A stretch of DNA of 64,000 bases from Branchiostoma floridae. Its lineage: Eukaryota; Chordata; Leptocardii; Amphioxiformes; Branchiostomatidae. The notes below the pieces were generated by a model that did not search any database, had not been told where the DNA came from, and saw nothing but the letters and a program-made list of their open reading frames with translations. Position 1 is the first letter of the stretch; every line of letters starts with the position of its first letter. A program made the translations under genes and the position numbers. This document shows positions 11,475 to 21,962 of the stretch, piece after piece. The stretch covers positions 3,185,962 to 3,249,961 of the forward strand of contig NC_049997.1 of NCBI RefSeq assembly GCF_000003815.2, read 5' to 3'.

Positions 11475-12368
11475 TCAGCTTTGGTCAGGATTGTGTTGGT
11501 TCATGTGTGTCTTGAGGTTGGAGCGGTTGTTAGAGCTGTACCCACACGCATCACACCTGTAGGGCTTTTCTCCGCTATGTGTCATCTTGTGCTTGGTCAT
11601 GTTGGACGTATTGGACGTCCTGTAGCCGCACTGGTCACACAGGTATCGCTTATTACCGGTGTGGATGGCCTCGTGCTTTTTTACCGCATTCATTTGTGCT
11701 GAACGGTAGTCGCAGTGGGAGCACTTGAACGGTTTCTCACCCGTGTGGGTCATGATATGCTTCTGTAAACATCCCCTGTATGCCGCTCTAAACCCGCACT
11801 CCTCACAAACGTACGGTTTCTCACCGGTGTGTTTCAGCATGTGAGACCGCAATGAAGCCGATCTTGCTGTTCTGAAGTCGCACTCAGAGCACTTGAACTG
11901 TTTCTCGCCCGTGTGGGTCTGTATGTGTCTTTCCAACAACGATTTTGTCACAGCTCTGTAACTACAGTCTCCACAAGCGAACGGTTTGTGTCCGGTGTGT
12001 CTGGCTATGTGTGTGGCTAGGGTACCTTTCGCCATGGCAGCATAGTCACAATGGGGGCACTTGTACGGCCTGGGGCGGTAGTCAGTGTGAATGAGTTCGT
12101 GGAGTTCCAGATGGTCTCGCCTGGCGGCTGTATAATCGCAGGTGGCGCAGGCGAACGGTTTTTCCTCCGCGTCGTGTTTGTAGGCGAGATGGTTCCTGTA
12201 GTACCGCCTCCAGTTGCTAGAGTAGTTGCAGTTGTCAAAGGGACATTTGAAGCGTTTCGCTGCGCTGGTTTCCTCGGCTTGTTGTGTACCGTTCTCTGTG
12301 GTTTCATGTGATGATGATGACGATGTGGTTTCACTGTCAGAGGAAGTCTGATCGCTGCCGTCGTGCAT
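11475..12368 (-). CDS. Nine-finger C2H2 zinc-finger protein (paralogue 1)
   Basis: 297 residues. Residues 1-38 are a Ser/Thr/Glu-rich, probably disordered leader. Nine C2H2 fingers follow at about 40-65, 72-94, 102-124, 130-152, 158-180, 186-208, 214-236, 242-264 and 270-292, all with intact Cys/His. Finger 1 has C-x4-C and H-x4-H spacing. Most linkers are TGEKP-like, but fingers 2 and 3 are joined by TDYRPRP, which is kept in the paralogue. Many fingers have CxxCxY/F after the second Cys. Likely a nuclear sequence-specific DNA-binding regulator; the target is unknown. The start is supported by an in-frame stop (12401-12399) upstream and by an acceptor (TTTCCTTTAG, exon from 12435), so the first exon is non-coding. 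I see no KRAB, BTB or SCAN domain. It is single-exon for coding and head to head with the paralogue at 19432. Confidence 0.93.
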   Translation of the reverse strand: MHDGSDQTSSDSETTSSSSSHETTENGTQQAEETSAAKRFKCPFDNCNYSSNWRRYYRNHLAYKHDAEEKPFACATCDYTAARRDHLELHELIHTDYRPRPYKCPHCDYAAMAKGTLATHIARHTGHKPFACGDCSYRAVTKSLLERHIQTHTGEKQFKCSECDFRTARSASLRSHMLKHTGEKPYVCEECGFRAAYRGCLQKHIMTHTGEKPFKCSHCDYRSAQMNAVKKHEAIHTGNKRYLCDQCGYRTSNTSNMTKHKMTHSGEKPYRCDACGYSSNNRSNLKTHMNQHNPDQS

Positions 12369-12435
12369 GGTTGGTTTGAAGGAAAATCTCCGTAGACTCT
12401 ATCTAGGGCTGAAGCGATGAGCACCTCGTTTGTAC

Positions 12436-12447
12436 CTAAAGGAAAAC
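12436..12447 (-). other. 3' splice acceptor of zinc-finger gene 1
   Basis: On minus, the pyrimidine-rich TTTTCCTTTAG ends at 12436 and the exon begins at 12435. The 5' UTR exon and promoter should lie at higher coordinates (12.5-19 kb), but I could not fix them. Confidence 0.65.
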
Positions 12448-12807
12448 AACATTAAAATGTTTGAAATGCAATGTTTTCAGTTGCATAAGAAGAATCATGG
12501 TTCTAAATACGTATATGCAGCTAAATGCATCATGAGTAATACGCAAAATCTCTGTAGTGCTGAACACCCTGTTTGGTCCTAAAGGACATTTTGAATGTTT
12601 GAAATTCAATGTTTCTAGTTGCATAAGAAGAATCATGGTTTTAATTACGCATGTGCAGCTCTTGAAATGCATCATGAATAGTATGAATTTTTTCAATGGA
12701 AAAGACCCATGAGACAGTAAAAAAACACGTGCGCATCTGTAGTATAAAATAATAACAGGCATTGAATAGGATATCTTAGTATATATGAACTGAGCGCAGC
12801 TTAAATA
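12448..12807. other. Probable 5' intron of zinc-finger gene 1 with an internal duplication
   Basis: A roughly 130-bp block is repeated: GCATAAGAAGAATCATGG occurs at 12483 and again at 12613, each with AAATGCATCATGA about 40-50 bp later. The minus-strand frame over it (12436-12819) is a by-product. Confidence 0.55.
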
Positions 12808-13125
12808 TGTCGTGGCCAAACCTTCACCACTTCTCCCTGATTTCTTAGCTAACTACCATCAAAAAGTCAAGACCACAGGATGTCCGGGCCAAAAGATGGA
12901 AAACAAACGAGGTTCAGCTGCAGTACCAAGGCCACGCGCTAGGAAGCCCAAAATAGACCTCAATCTATGTCTTGCCACACCTACACACTTACCATCCATC
13001 CTGATATTTCTAGATTATGTTGACTATAAGTATCCAGAAATATACACAGACAGGCACATACATAGACAGACAGACGAAGGTGGGTTACTGTTCCCCCAAG
13101 AGCCACATATGGGTCAAAGGTAAAC
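12808..13125. repeat. Dispersed repeat, probable retroelement 3' part
   Basis: The run from CTTCACCACTTCTCCCTGA through GTCAAGACCACAGGATGTCC to ACAGACAGACGAAGGTGGG looks like a repeat I recall as common in lancelet sequence. There is no second copy in this window, so this rests on memory. Confidence 0.35.
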
Positions 13126-14315
13126 TGTCGCTAGCGAAGCCGTCAAGTTTTAGAGACCATTCCAAAGCTCTTGCCTTATTTCTTGGTACTCGGGAACCTT
13201 CAGTTGTTCATCGAAAACATTTCAACTTTCACTTTGAAAAATAAAACTTCTGAAACTAGTGAAAGGGAATTGAAGTATGGGTCTCATTGAGGTAAATGGA
13301 CAATGTGAGTCGAGTCGAGTTTACCGAACTTTATTTTGTGACTGACGTGATTTTTCAACAGTTAATGCATCTATTAGTATACAGTGAAAGAAGATAATTA
13401 ATAGATGCTGTAAATGGTTTGTTACCTAGATTTCAGCAAATGGCAGATGTGGTCGCAGCCCACAGTATTTCTCCGCGACCCCCGTGGTCTATTACGTAGG
13501 GGTAAAAAAGTAGTGCGGCCGAAATCTGGAAGCGCCTGTAAACACCGTAACGTGAAAGACAGCGGGGGATAAGCTTTGCTATATGGTAGTATAAGGAGTC
13601 GACTTTCAGGTGGTATGTGTAAGATTTGTATGTTTGTCCATTTGGTGTATAAATGCGCGTGACCTTTACAGCTGCCTGTCCCTGTGAGTCGGCTGCAGTT
13701 CCGCATGGCCCCGCATGACCCCATTTCAAAGAGGTCTTTAGAAAAATTCAAAACGACAACTTTTTCTGTTTTTCAATTATTTTGGTAGGTTATACCCTCG
13801 ACTTCAACATATTAATTTGTCGTGCTTGAAAACTGCACCCTTCTATGATTTTATCAGCGTCGATGTCAGTCACCTTGTGGTCCTTAACTATAGAAATCCC
13901 CATAGGCCGAAAACTGTGTTCTGCTACCATGTACAGCACATGTGCGAGTCTCTCCTGAGATTAAAAATGGCGGCGTTCACAAAAGGTCATACAAACGGTC
14001 AAAGGTCAGATCATTCAGGGCATTCAGGGCTACATTTTGTTCGAGTCGTTCTCAAAATCGTCGAGAAGAACATGACTAAATTTTCTCGATAGTTAGCTGT
14101 TCCTAAAGCCTCTGCAACTTGTTCATTCAGTGTACTTTGTTCGAAAGGGCTGATTAAGTGTTTAACCTGTAGAGAAAACTGAGATGCAAGACAACTTTTG
14201 AAAGCGAACAAGACAAAGGGAGTGATTTTTAAACATTAAAAATGAACAATCGTCCACCGCTAATACATTTGTATTTTTCAAATACTCAGTAACCCTATTG
14301 GATGGCACCACATGT
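13126..14315. other. No gene confirmed; isolated YY1-type motif
   Basis: AAAATGGCGGC at 13964-13974 matches the YY1 consensus and includes an ATG opening 43 codons without a recognised domain. A short inverted repeat around GCATCTATTAG (about 13367) pairs with CTAATAGATGC-like sequence near 13400. Nothing else could be assigned. Confidence 0.35.
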
Positions 14316-14518
14316 ACTCTCAAGCAGAGATTAGGCTCCGGCTGTTTTTAACGCTTTTTGGTCGTTTTTATTGGGCTTTCTATATTGTATTGTATCTTGG
14401 ATTGTCAAAACCTAACTTTGGCTGCCGTACTTCAAGAAACATGACAAAGTCGAAAGCCCTATAAAAACGACTAAGATAAAATGCCCCAAAACAGCCAGAG
14501 CCTAAACCTCTGAGAGTA
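14316..14518. mobile_element. MITE family G, copy 1
   Basis: TCAAGCAGAGATTAGGCTCC is inverted at the right end (GAGCCTAAACCTCTGAGAG). The arms continue through GTTTTTATTGGGCTTTCTA and its complement, so most of the element can fold back. Other copies: 16263, 39450, 40777 and a half at 50510. Confidence 0.75.
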
Positions 14519-14570
14519 ACCACAATTGTGCAGTGCCAGTTGCGGAATTCCCTTTCACGGTCAATACGGT

Positions 14571-14726
14571 TAGCCTCCATAGCAGGCTCTCTGATGCCTT
14601 TTTTTGGCTCATAATGCACTTTTCTGGCCGGCAGTCAGATAAGGCCAGCAATCAGCACCCAGTAGAAAAAGAAATGGCCAGCAAAAGTGTATCATGAACC
14701 AGAAAAGGCCTCAGAGAGCCGGCTAA
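14571..14726. mobile_element. MITE family H, copy 1
   Basis: TAGCCTCCATAGCAGGCTCT at the left and CCTCAGAGAGCCGGCTA at the right are inverted. The inside carries the GGCCAGCAATCAGC / GAAATGGCCAGCAA module found in the larger copy at 33677. Confidence 0.7.
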
Positions 14727-15240
14727 ATACAATAGTCTGTGAAGAGGTCGACAGATGGCTTGAAAAGTGTAGGGAGGGAAGCCTGGGTCGAGACAACAGC
14801 CATGTACACTGCACACAATGAGCCATTGTTCCAGGGAATTACAATACACTTTTAAACAGCCTCTTTCTTTCTAGGCATGTCTATGTACATGTTCCATGCT
14901 TCTTTTTAGCTATCTTTGCAAGTAACAAGCATGTTTAACCCCCTTGTGAGTACTAAATATGTACTAAAATGATATCATTCAGCGTGCATAATGATCGGCA
15001 GTCTTAAACCCCAAGAAAACCTGGTACACAATGTACTGACTAGGGCAAAACTACTTCAACTTCAAGAAGCAGTTTTGTCTCGACATCTTGAAATAAATGT
15101 TTTGCGTTTCTCCAGGAGTGCGACTGAAAATGATAAAATCTTTCCACTACACGACGAGCGGTCTAGACCGCATGATTTGATACATATTCTATTTCCGCAT
15201 TACAACAAAAGACGTATAACAGATCAATCCTTATTTAGTA
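14727..15240. other. No gene seen
   Basis: Short frames only (14652-14849 minus, 14991-15260 plus), with no domain. Confidence 0.4.
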
Positions 15241-15244
15241 GTCA

Positions 15245-15570
15245 TGCATCATGTGTATGACAGGAAACGTTTTTACCACATCCAAATTACGTAGAACGCG
15301 AGATTTGATATCCTCTCTATTTCCAACGGATATTGAAGTGGGCTGTTACAAATATCATGACGTGCACAAAACCACGTTACTCAGTTTATTATTTAGTAGT
15401 TTATTATCTAGTTACTCAGTTTATTATTTAGTAGTTTATTATCTAGTAGTCCTGTATGACAGGAAACACGTGTTTTTACCACACGACCAAATTACGTAGA
15501 AGGCGAGATTCGATATCCTCTCTATTTCCAACGGATATTGAAGTGGGCTGTTGCATATATCATGACGTGG
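15245..15570. repeat. Direct duplication with an inner 35-bp tandem repeat
   Basis: A block of about 118 bp (TGTATGACAGGAAAC ... TATCATGACGTG) occurs at 15253-15364 and 15451-15569. Between the copies, TTACTCAGTTTATTATTTAG begins a unit of about 35 bp present twice (15378-15448). Confidence 0.8.
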
Positions 15571-16262
15571 TTGCTAGCTAGTATCGACAAAAATTATTAT
15601 TTGATAAAAGCTCCTCGCTGGTAGTACTGGTTTTATAATAGGGTATATACGTATAGCTAAGGACGTTCTATAAAAACCTCAATATAAACTATTCAATGTC
15701 TTCCTTGTACTTTCAAAGCGTCCAGTTGACTGCTAAAAATGAAATGGAAAGGAATACATACCTTGAAGTAGAGTACTGTTAGGCCGCCCAGTGTTAATGT
15801 TGTGTTTGCCTATCTGAGGCTTTCAAACTTCCAAATGCTACTAAACTGTCAGATTTGAATCAGAAGGGTATTCTGTTTTCCTTCAACCCTCCCTCGGTAG
15901 GGGATTCGCGAATTTTCATTGGACAGTGGTTGTCAAGACAACATGACCCCATTAGAAGAATTGAAAGCATTGTGCAAGTGACAATAGCACAACAATAGGG
16001 GGCCATATGACCTCCTCAGGGGAAAGGTATCGGTATTTGAACAGAATGAAACTGTACACAAGCAAGTGACATTCCTCGCAGCAGGCTTGCAGAGAAAATC
16101 AAAGCTTATCTCAAAGTCTGGTTTTGCTTTGTACCCATTTTGTGCGTCGTTTAGCAAGAAAGTGAAAGGAAAGTGATCTCGACCCAGCATTTAATAGCTT
16201 ACTGAAGAGCTAGTCTTCCAATGGTCGTTAAAGAGAAAACAGACGCTATGTACAGTATTTAT
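15571..16262. other. No gene seen
   Basis: The minus frame at 15933-16190 (85 codons) has no domain. No repeat copies were found elsewhere in the window. Confidence 0.4.
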
Positions 16263-16470
16263 ACTCCCCAAGCAGAGGTTAGGCTCCGGCAGTTTTTTTA
16301 ACGTTCTTTGTTAGTCGTTTTTATCGGGCTTTCTATTTTGTATTTTATCTTGCTGTGTCAAAACCTGGTTGGCTTGCCTACTTCAAGAAAAATGACAAAA
16401 TAGAAAGCCCGATAAAAATGACTAAAAAACGTTAAAAAGCAGCCGGAGCCTAACCTCTGCTTGGAGAGTA
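16263..16470. mobile_element. MITE family G, copy 2
   Basis: ACTCCCCAAGCAGAGGTTAG at the left is matched by CTAACCTCTGCTTGGAGAGT at the right, with long foldback arms (GGGCTTTCTATTTTG). Confidence 0.85.
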
Positions 16471-16639
16471 CAGTATTTACAGGTTCATTGTACTGAGGAC
16501 ATTTCCATAGCTTTTTTCGACAAACGCAATGAACAGTGGACCATGCTACCCGCACTAGTAAGGACTGCAACCCTTTCCAGTAGTGTACATGCCGAGTGAG
16601 AGACATAGCCTGGATCGAACGGCTTCTAGTTCCAGAGGC

Positions 16640-16868
16640 AGGGCCGCTTAGTCTCCAAGAAGACCCTACGGTGCCTTTAATAGAAAAAAATATAACCTCC
16701 TTGGAAATCGTATCAAAGCTGGCAAGGGAATTACAGTAGTATAGCGGCACCAGGTGCCCGTTTGACTCCCTTTGGCCGGCTATCTCCCTTTGGCCGGCTA
16801 TACTCCTTTGCCAGCTTTGATACTATCTCTTTAGGCACCGTAGGGTCTGCTTGGAGACTAGGGCCGCT
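16640..16868. mobile_element. MITE family F, copy 1
   Basis: AGGGCCGCTTAGTCTCCAAG is inverted at the right end (CTTGGAGACTAGGGCCGCT), with CCCTACGGTGCC and GGCACCGTAGGG inside. The phrase CTCCCTTTGGCCGGCTAT is doubled near 16768-16803. Relatives: 38377, 39009 and the window end. Confidence 0.8.
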
Positions 16869-17735
16869 AACCACTGGACTACGCACGCTACGAAAGGAAA
16901 TGAGAAGGGTGAAAAAAAAGGGTCCAGAGAGAGGCGAAGCAAAAGCAATCTGTATCGCAGTCTGCCCTGCAGTACTCATCCTGGCCGCCAGGTGGATATC
17001 GCACAAAAATACCACCAGTACATTTCTGCTAGTGTGAAGAATTCTGGCATTTATGGGAATAGGGAGATCCCTAAAGGGTTTTCATACTTGTAACTATATT
17101 TCTTAACCTCGGGACGAAAAGAAGGGTCACAAAGACTAACCAATAGATTGCTAGATGTCTGAAAAATCATGAGCTCAAATGAAAAATAGGCAAGAAATTA
17201 AGATTTCTTTTCTCCAAGATTTATTCATACACATCTATCCGTCTTGAAACTTATTTTTATTTTTATCAAATTCAATAAATACGAATATATAAAAATATCA
17301 ATCTATTAGTAGCTTGAAACACTGTTAAGAGTGCACGTGAAATTTAGATTTACACGTATGAAAGACCTTCGCGATATTATTACACCTAACTAGCAGTTCC
17401 TTTGAAGTAAATGTACACCCGCATCGCCCCCGTCTGTTCTATCAGAACAATTTACATCAGATTTGCATCGAGTGTCAGTTCCGAAAGGTTACTTATTATA
17501 TCTGCAAAATTGGTGACATTTTCCTTCTACCTTGAAGTATGAGTTACAAAATGGGTTGCTTTCTTCGCTTAATTGCCCCTTCGCTTATGTCCGGAGGGTT
17601 AGTAGTCTGTTGATGAGATGAAATCGAACGTCTACAGCTCGTTCCAAGGGTGTTTGTTGGTGTCTATGCAGAACGGAGAGATTCTGATACGCCATCCAAG
17701 GCAACGTCTCCTTCGTAATCTGACATCCATGCCAT
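16869..17735. other. No gene seen
   Basis: AT-rich sequence without a supported frame. The frames at 16731-17093 are shadows of the family-F element. Confidence 0.4.
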
Positions 17736-17747
17736 GATTTTGTTGTT

Positions 17748-17770
17748 GTTGGGGGGGGGGGGGGGGGGCG
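17748..17770 (+). repeat. Poly-G run
   Basis: A run of about 20 G with one break. Its length may be unreliable in the assembly. A similar run lies at 22431-22442 beside a SINE. Confidence 0.8.
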
Positions 17771-17814
17771 TACATTTATTGGGAATAATGAAAGTAGAAT
17801 GTGTGCCTTTTTTT

Positions 17815-17972
17815 ATAATATATATATTACGTAATACGTAAAAGTATGACTTTGAAGACAACAAAATACACAAAACGTGAGAACATTCGTCCTTCATCTC
17901 TGAAATTTGTTGAGCAAATCTTTCGAACCCCACAGTGCTGCACCGGTGCCCCAAGTACAGTGAGATACCACT
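17815..17972. mobile_element. MITE family A, right half only
   Basis: Starts inside the core (TACGTAATACGTAAAAGTAT) and runs to the normal right tip (ACCGGTGCCCCAAGTACAGT, GAGATACCACT). The left half is missing. Confidence 0.75.
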
Positions 17973-19101
17973 CCCCCGTGTACATCAAACCTTAGCCTTT
18001 ATTCTCGTATGACTTGAAATAGCGGTGGTAGATCTCCATAAAACAGTTTTCTGTGGGATCTATTCTCCAAGAGATATCAAGCGCTACACGTAGCATCTTT
18101 GTAATTGTGTAGCTATCATCAAGTTTATTTTTCAAGTCCCTTTGTGAGCTTCCACGTGTTGCTTTCGTATAGCAAGAGAGACAGCAGTTGCTCTGCTATT
18201 GTTGTCTGTCTGTTGCTATGCTATTGTCGTTTTAAGACTACTAGCTCTTAGATGAGTTGTCTAAACAAACGACGCCCAATGAAAATGTGCATATTCCTTT
18301 TAGGGAGAGTCCCAGAAGAACGTTTTAGTTCAAATCTAAAAGCAGAGAAGAACTTGATCATTTCGAAGCCAGAAACAGGAGGACAGAACACGAACACAGG
18401 ACGATTCAAATTTGCGCTACTTCAAGGTAAGATTTCCTATGTAATTACTAAGATTCCCTGTTTCTATGTAAAATTGTCTATTTCTAAATAGAGAATCTCA
18501 TGTACATGAGCCTGCACAAAACGTGGGAAACTGCATACGAAGGCGAGTGTCTTATGTATAAATATCTTTATATGGCCTCTTTCAATATCAATCATGGTAA
18601 AATCCTAATTGATCCTAACAGCCCCGCGGCGTTGGCTGTAGCTAAACAATCCTATACGAGAAAAACAGTCCCTTCCACACAGGGCACACATCTGTTACCT
18701 GACTCAGAGTTCCGTTGCGTTGCGTTATACTAAAATGCTATATATAGGATCATTACCACCATGGTGATGTAAATTGCAATAATTACGGCAGCCCAGTTAT
18801 TTCTTGGGGATAGAGCAGGTATCAAATTATATGTGGTCTATCTTATTTGTAAAGCAAGGACATTATCCGAAAATAATTCCATCGGGGTTGGCCGAGAACA
18901 TAGGAGTAAAAGAAAACTTCAACAAGTACCCCCGGTACGTTATCTCTTCTAGGGGCCACTACTAGGGTAATGATGATGGAGTCTTTGACGAAGTATCAAA
19001 GTCTCTGACTTTGAAGCTTTTTCTTTCAACACAGTGATTTTAATTTGTGTCTGAACAGACAATAGACGCCTTTTCAAATTCCGGCGCCATTGTAGAACCT
19101 G
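17973..19101. other. Upstream region of zinc-finger gene 2, no gene seen
   Basis: Plus frames at 18252-18491 and 18500-18733 have no domain. The GTCTGTCTGTTGCTATGCTA block near 18205 is partly tandem. No other structure is evident. Confidence 0.4.
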
Positions 19102-19113
19102 CTCTCGCGAGAG
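19102..19113. promoter_or_regulatory. Palindromic TCTCGCGAGA promoter element
   Basis: CTCTCGCGAGAG is a perfect 12-bp palindrome containing TCTCGCGAGA, a known metazoan core-promoter motif found near start sites of TATA-less genes. It lies 319 bp before the ATG of zinc-finger gene 2 in a locally GC-rich stretch, so transcription probably starts just downstream. Confidence 0.6.
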
Positions 19114-19330
19114 TGTAATCTGGCGGGAGTGTGCGAGACTTTGACGAAAACGATGGTTGGCCGCGGACATGGCGTGGCGCCGAGTTTAAAACGGTTCTAT
19201 TGTCAAACTATTCAAATAGAACTGACCTTGGTGTTAAATATTACACATCGTTTACGTTATTACGCCTTTCTATGGGTCACAATCAGACAGAAAAGTTTAT
19301 AAATAGAAGATAAAAATAACAACTTGTGTT

Positions 19331-19341
19331 TCTTTTTTCAG
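19331..19341 (+). other. 3' splice acceptor before zinc-finger gene 2
   Basis: TCTTTTTTCAG ends at 19341, so the coding exon probably starts at 19342 with 90 bp of 5' UTR. The matching donor is uncertain. The organisation mirrors gene 1: non-coding exon, intron, then a single coding exon. Confidence 0.6.
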
Positions 19342-19431
19342 GACCAGACAGTTTGTTCATCACATCAAATCTCCGAAATACCAATTTTTGACAGTTTTTA
19401 AGTCTACAGAAGACAGAGGTTCACAACAATC

Positions 19432-20289
19432 ATGCAGAACGGCTATGTGCAGCCTACACCTCTTGGTACAACAACACAGAACTGTACAGACGCACAACAA
19501 GCTGTAAAGAAGCGCTACAAGTGTCCGTTTGATCAGTGCGACTACACTTGTGACAGAAAGCGGTCCTATATATGCCATCTCGCCAACAAACACGACGTAG
19601 GAGAGAAACCGTTCGCTTGTACCAAGTGTGATTCTAAATTTGGTCGGCGAGAATACTTGATAAAGCATGAGCTGACTCACTCTGACTATCGCCCAAGGCC
19701 ACACAAGTGTCCCCACTGCGACTATGCCGCTATGAACAAAAACACCCTCGCCACTCACATCGCCAGGCACACCGATGACCGACCCTACGTTTGTGAGGAA
19801 TGCGGCTACAGGGCTGTGACACAATCAATCTTAAACAAACACGTACAGATACACACGGGAGAGAAACCGTTCAAGTGTTCCGAGTGCGATTACAAGGCAA
19901 GAAAGCGGTCCCAGCTGAATTCTCACATGTTACGACACACAGGTGAGAAACCGTACGCTTGTGAGGAGTGCGGATTTAGAGCGGCACGCAGAAAAACTCT
20001 ACAGATGCACATCATGACCCACACGGGCGAGAAACCGTACAAATGTCCCCACTGCGAGTACCGGTGTACGGTTATGGCGGGTGTGAGGAAACACGTGGAG
20101 GCCGTCCACACGGGAGACAAACGACACCTGTGTGACCAGTGCGGGTACAGGACAGCTAACCCGTCCAACATGCGCACACACAAGATGATACACACAGGAG
20201 AGAAGCCATACAAGTGTGACGCGTGTGGGTACAGGTCCAACAGCCGCTGGAATCTCAAAACCCATATGAAAACGCACGCTAAGGCTTAG
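19432..20289 (+). CDS. Nine-finger C2H2 zinc-finger protein (paralogue 2)
   Basis: 285 residues with a 28-residue leader, then nine C2H2 fingers at about 29-54, 61-83, 91-113, 119-141, 147-169, 175-197, 203-226, 232-254 and 260-282, all with intact ligands. The architecture matches paralogue 1 finger by finger, including C-x4-C in finger 1 and the odd SDYRPRP linker between fingers 2 and 3. Finger 7 has H-x4-H where paralogue 1 has H-x3-H. Helix residues differ in most fingers, while finger 3 (TLATH) and finger 8 (SNM) stay similar, so DNA preference has probably shifted only in part. An in-frame TAA in the 5' UTR (about 40 bp before the ATG) fixes the start. The Ser-rich leader of paralogue 1 is not shared. 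A family-L MITE starts 12 bp after the stop. A nuclear DNA-binding role is inferred from the family. Confidence 0.93.
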   Translation: MQNGYVQPTPLGTTTQNCTDAQQAVKKRYKCPFDQCDYTCDRKRSYICHLANKHDVGEKPFACTKCDSKFGRREYLIKHELTHSDYRPRPHKCPHCDYAAMNKNTLATHIARHTDDRPYVCEECGYRAVTQSILNKHVQIHTGEKPFKCSECDYKARKRSQLNSHMLRHTGEKPYACEECGFRAARRKTLQMHIMTHTGEKPYKCPHCEYRCTVMAGVRKHVEAVHTGDKRHLCDQCGYRTANPSNMRTHKMIHTGEKPYKCDACGYRSNSRWNLKTHMKTHAKA

Positions 20290-20300
20290 GTCCCAATTCC

Positions 20301-20457
20301 TAACCGGGTAGCTTTCGGAAACGAAAGCTATGATATGAAAGGTAACAAAACACACGGAACGAAAAACAACACATTAGTCAGGAGTAATAGTTTGTGCAGA
20401 TTCCTGGGTAAAAGCTCTCTATTTTCGTTTCCACAAACATACCGGCCGGGCCCTGGA
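20301..20457. mobile_element. MITE family L, copy 3, directly behind zinc-finger gene 2
   Basis: TAACCGGGTAGCTTTCGG opens it and ACCGGCCGGGCCCTGG closes it. The left tip lacks the CCCGGCC part present in other copies. It begins 12 bp after the stop codon, so it must lie in the 3' UTR. Confidence 0.8.
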
Positions 20458-20628
20458 ATTGCATAGGTGCTCGTCAGGGATGTAGCATCGACTGGGCGCC
20501 GAAGCCACAAATTTGTCCCGGTGGACTGCAGGATACCGGGGGGTACCCTAGGCTTCGGTGTTTCCTACGGGTAGGTCACAGCGTCTATATGTATATAATC
20601 TTTCCTTTTCTTAAAACACGTGTATACG

Positions 20629-20800
20629 AACCGGGGCCCGACGGGCAGCTTTCGGGAGCGAAAAGAATGATATGAAAGACATCAAAATATACAAAATGTC
20701 AAAATTAGATCCATGGGCATAATATGTATATATTTCTAGGTACACAAATTTATTTTGTTTGTTTGTTAAGAGATCCCGACCGGGCCGGGCCCTGGTTTGG
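20629..20800. mobile_element. MITE family L, copy 4
   Basis: AACCGGGGCCCGACGGGC is inverted at CCGGGCCGGGCCCTGGTTTG, with core GAAAAGAATGATATGAAAGA. It is the most complete copy in the window. Confidence 0.85.
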
Positions 20801-21050
20801 AAATATGACCTGATAAGCCTTACCGGGTCTAGGGTTCATTCTTAGTCTGACTTAAATTCAACCCTGTGCTCCAAAAGCCACTGTAATGTCAAGGCCCACA
20901 CGAAAACTTACGCTACGAACTGCCGAGAGCAATCCGTTTAGTACCATAGAACTTTTTCACAAACTATCAGCCATGTAAATCTAAGCTGTAAGAGGCTACA
21001 AGCATTTCAAAGTGCTCTGCTGTGCCCAATAATAATCTGTTCGCTGTTAG

Positions 21051-21775
21051 TCTAGTAACGTAACATTTGCATGTATATTTGGTACAGTAGATGTGGACTA
21101 TATCGAGTATATGTATGCCACTTTGCGACATAACAATTGTCTAGTAACGTAACATTTGCATGTATATTTGGTACAGTAGAAGTGGACTATATCGAGTATA
21201 TCTATGCCACTTAATTGCGACATAACAATTGTCTAGTAACGTAACATTTGCATTGTATATTTGGTACAGTAGAAGTGGACTATATCGAGTATATCTATGC
21301 CACTTTGCGACATAACAATTGTCTAGTAACGTAACATTTGCATTGTATATTTGGTACAGTAGAAGTAGACTATATCGAGTATATCTATGCCACTTTGCGA
21401 CATAACAATTGTCTAGTAACGTAACATTTGCATGTATATTTGGTACAGTAGAAGTGGACTATATCGAGTATATCTATGCCACTTAATTGCGACATAACAA
21501 TTGTCTAGTAACGTAACATTTGCATTGTATATTTGGTACAGTAGAAGTGGACTATATCGAGTATATCTATGCCACTTTGCGACATAACAATTGTCTAGTA
21601 ACGTAACATTTGCATGTATATTTGGTACAGTAGAAGTGGACTATATCGAGTATATCTATGCCACTTAATTGCGACATAACAATTGTCTAGTAACGTAACA
21701 TTTGCATGTATATTTGCTACAGTAGAAGTGGACTATATCGAGTATATCTATGCCACTTTGCGACATAACAATTGT
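21051..21775 (+). repeat. Minisatellite, 89-92-bp unit, eight copies
   Basis: Copies start at 21051, 21140, 21232, 21322, 21412, 21504, 21594 and 21686 (TCTAGTAACGTAACATTTGC). Nearly identical except for two small indels: CATGTAT or CATTGTAT, and TTGCGAC or TTAATTGCGAC. The two variants combine in different orders, so copies can be typed. Confidence 0.97.
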
Positions 21776-21956
21776 CAAAATCCATAGCGATTATGGAATC
21801 AAGTCAAGAAGTGACATTAGTAGGGCATTACGTGTACTTACTTACTTGATACTTGGTTAAGTCTCCTCAGCTTACGTATACGACATGGTTAAATACAATC
21901 TACGTACAACTTCCTTGGTTGTAGATTGTAGTTCTTTCTTTTGTGATAATGCCTGA

Positions 21957-21962
21957 AATAAA
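21957..21962 (+). terminator. Possible polyadenylation signal
   Basis: AATAAA is a canonical signal on the plus strand downstream of zinc-finger gene 2. It lies 1.7 kb after the stop and past the minisatellite, so use by that gene is uncertain. Confidence 0.25.

Noticed and set aside
12017-12424. Open frames on both strands overlapping zinc-finger gene 1
   Set aside because: Shadows of the zinc-finger coding sequence. The same holds for minus-strand frames at 19923-20355.
13964-13974. YY1 consensus with ATG as a gene start
   Set aside because: The 43-codon frame has no domain and no donor follows at its end. A single 11-bp motif is not enough.
17748-17770. Poly-G run as a quadruplex element
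   Set aside because: A pure G-run can fold this way, but its length is unreliable and there is no gene beside it.
21051-21775. Possible CRISPR array
   Set aside because: Units of 89-92 bp are contiguous and nearly identical with no unique spacers, in a eukaryotic setting. It is a minisatellite.
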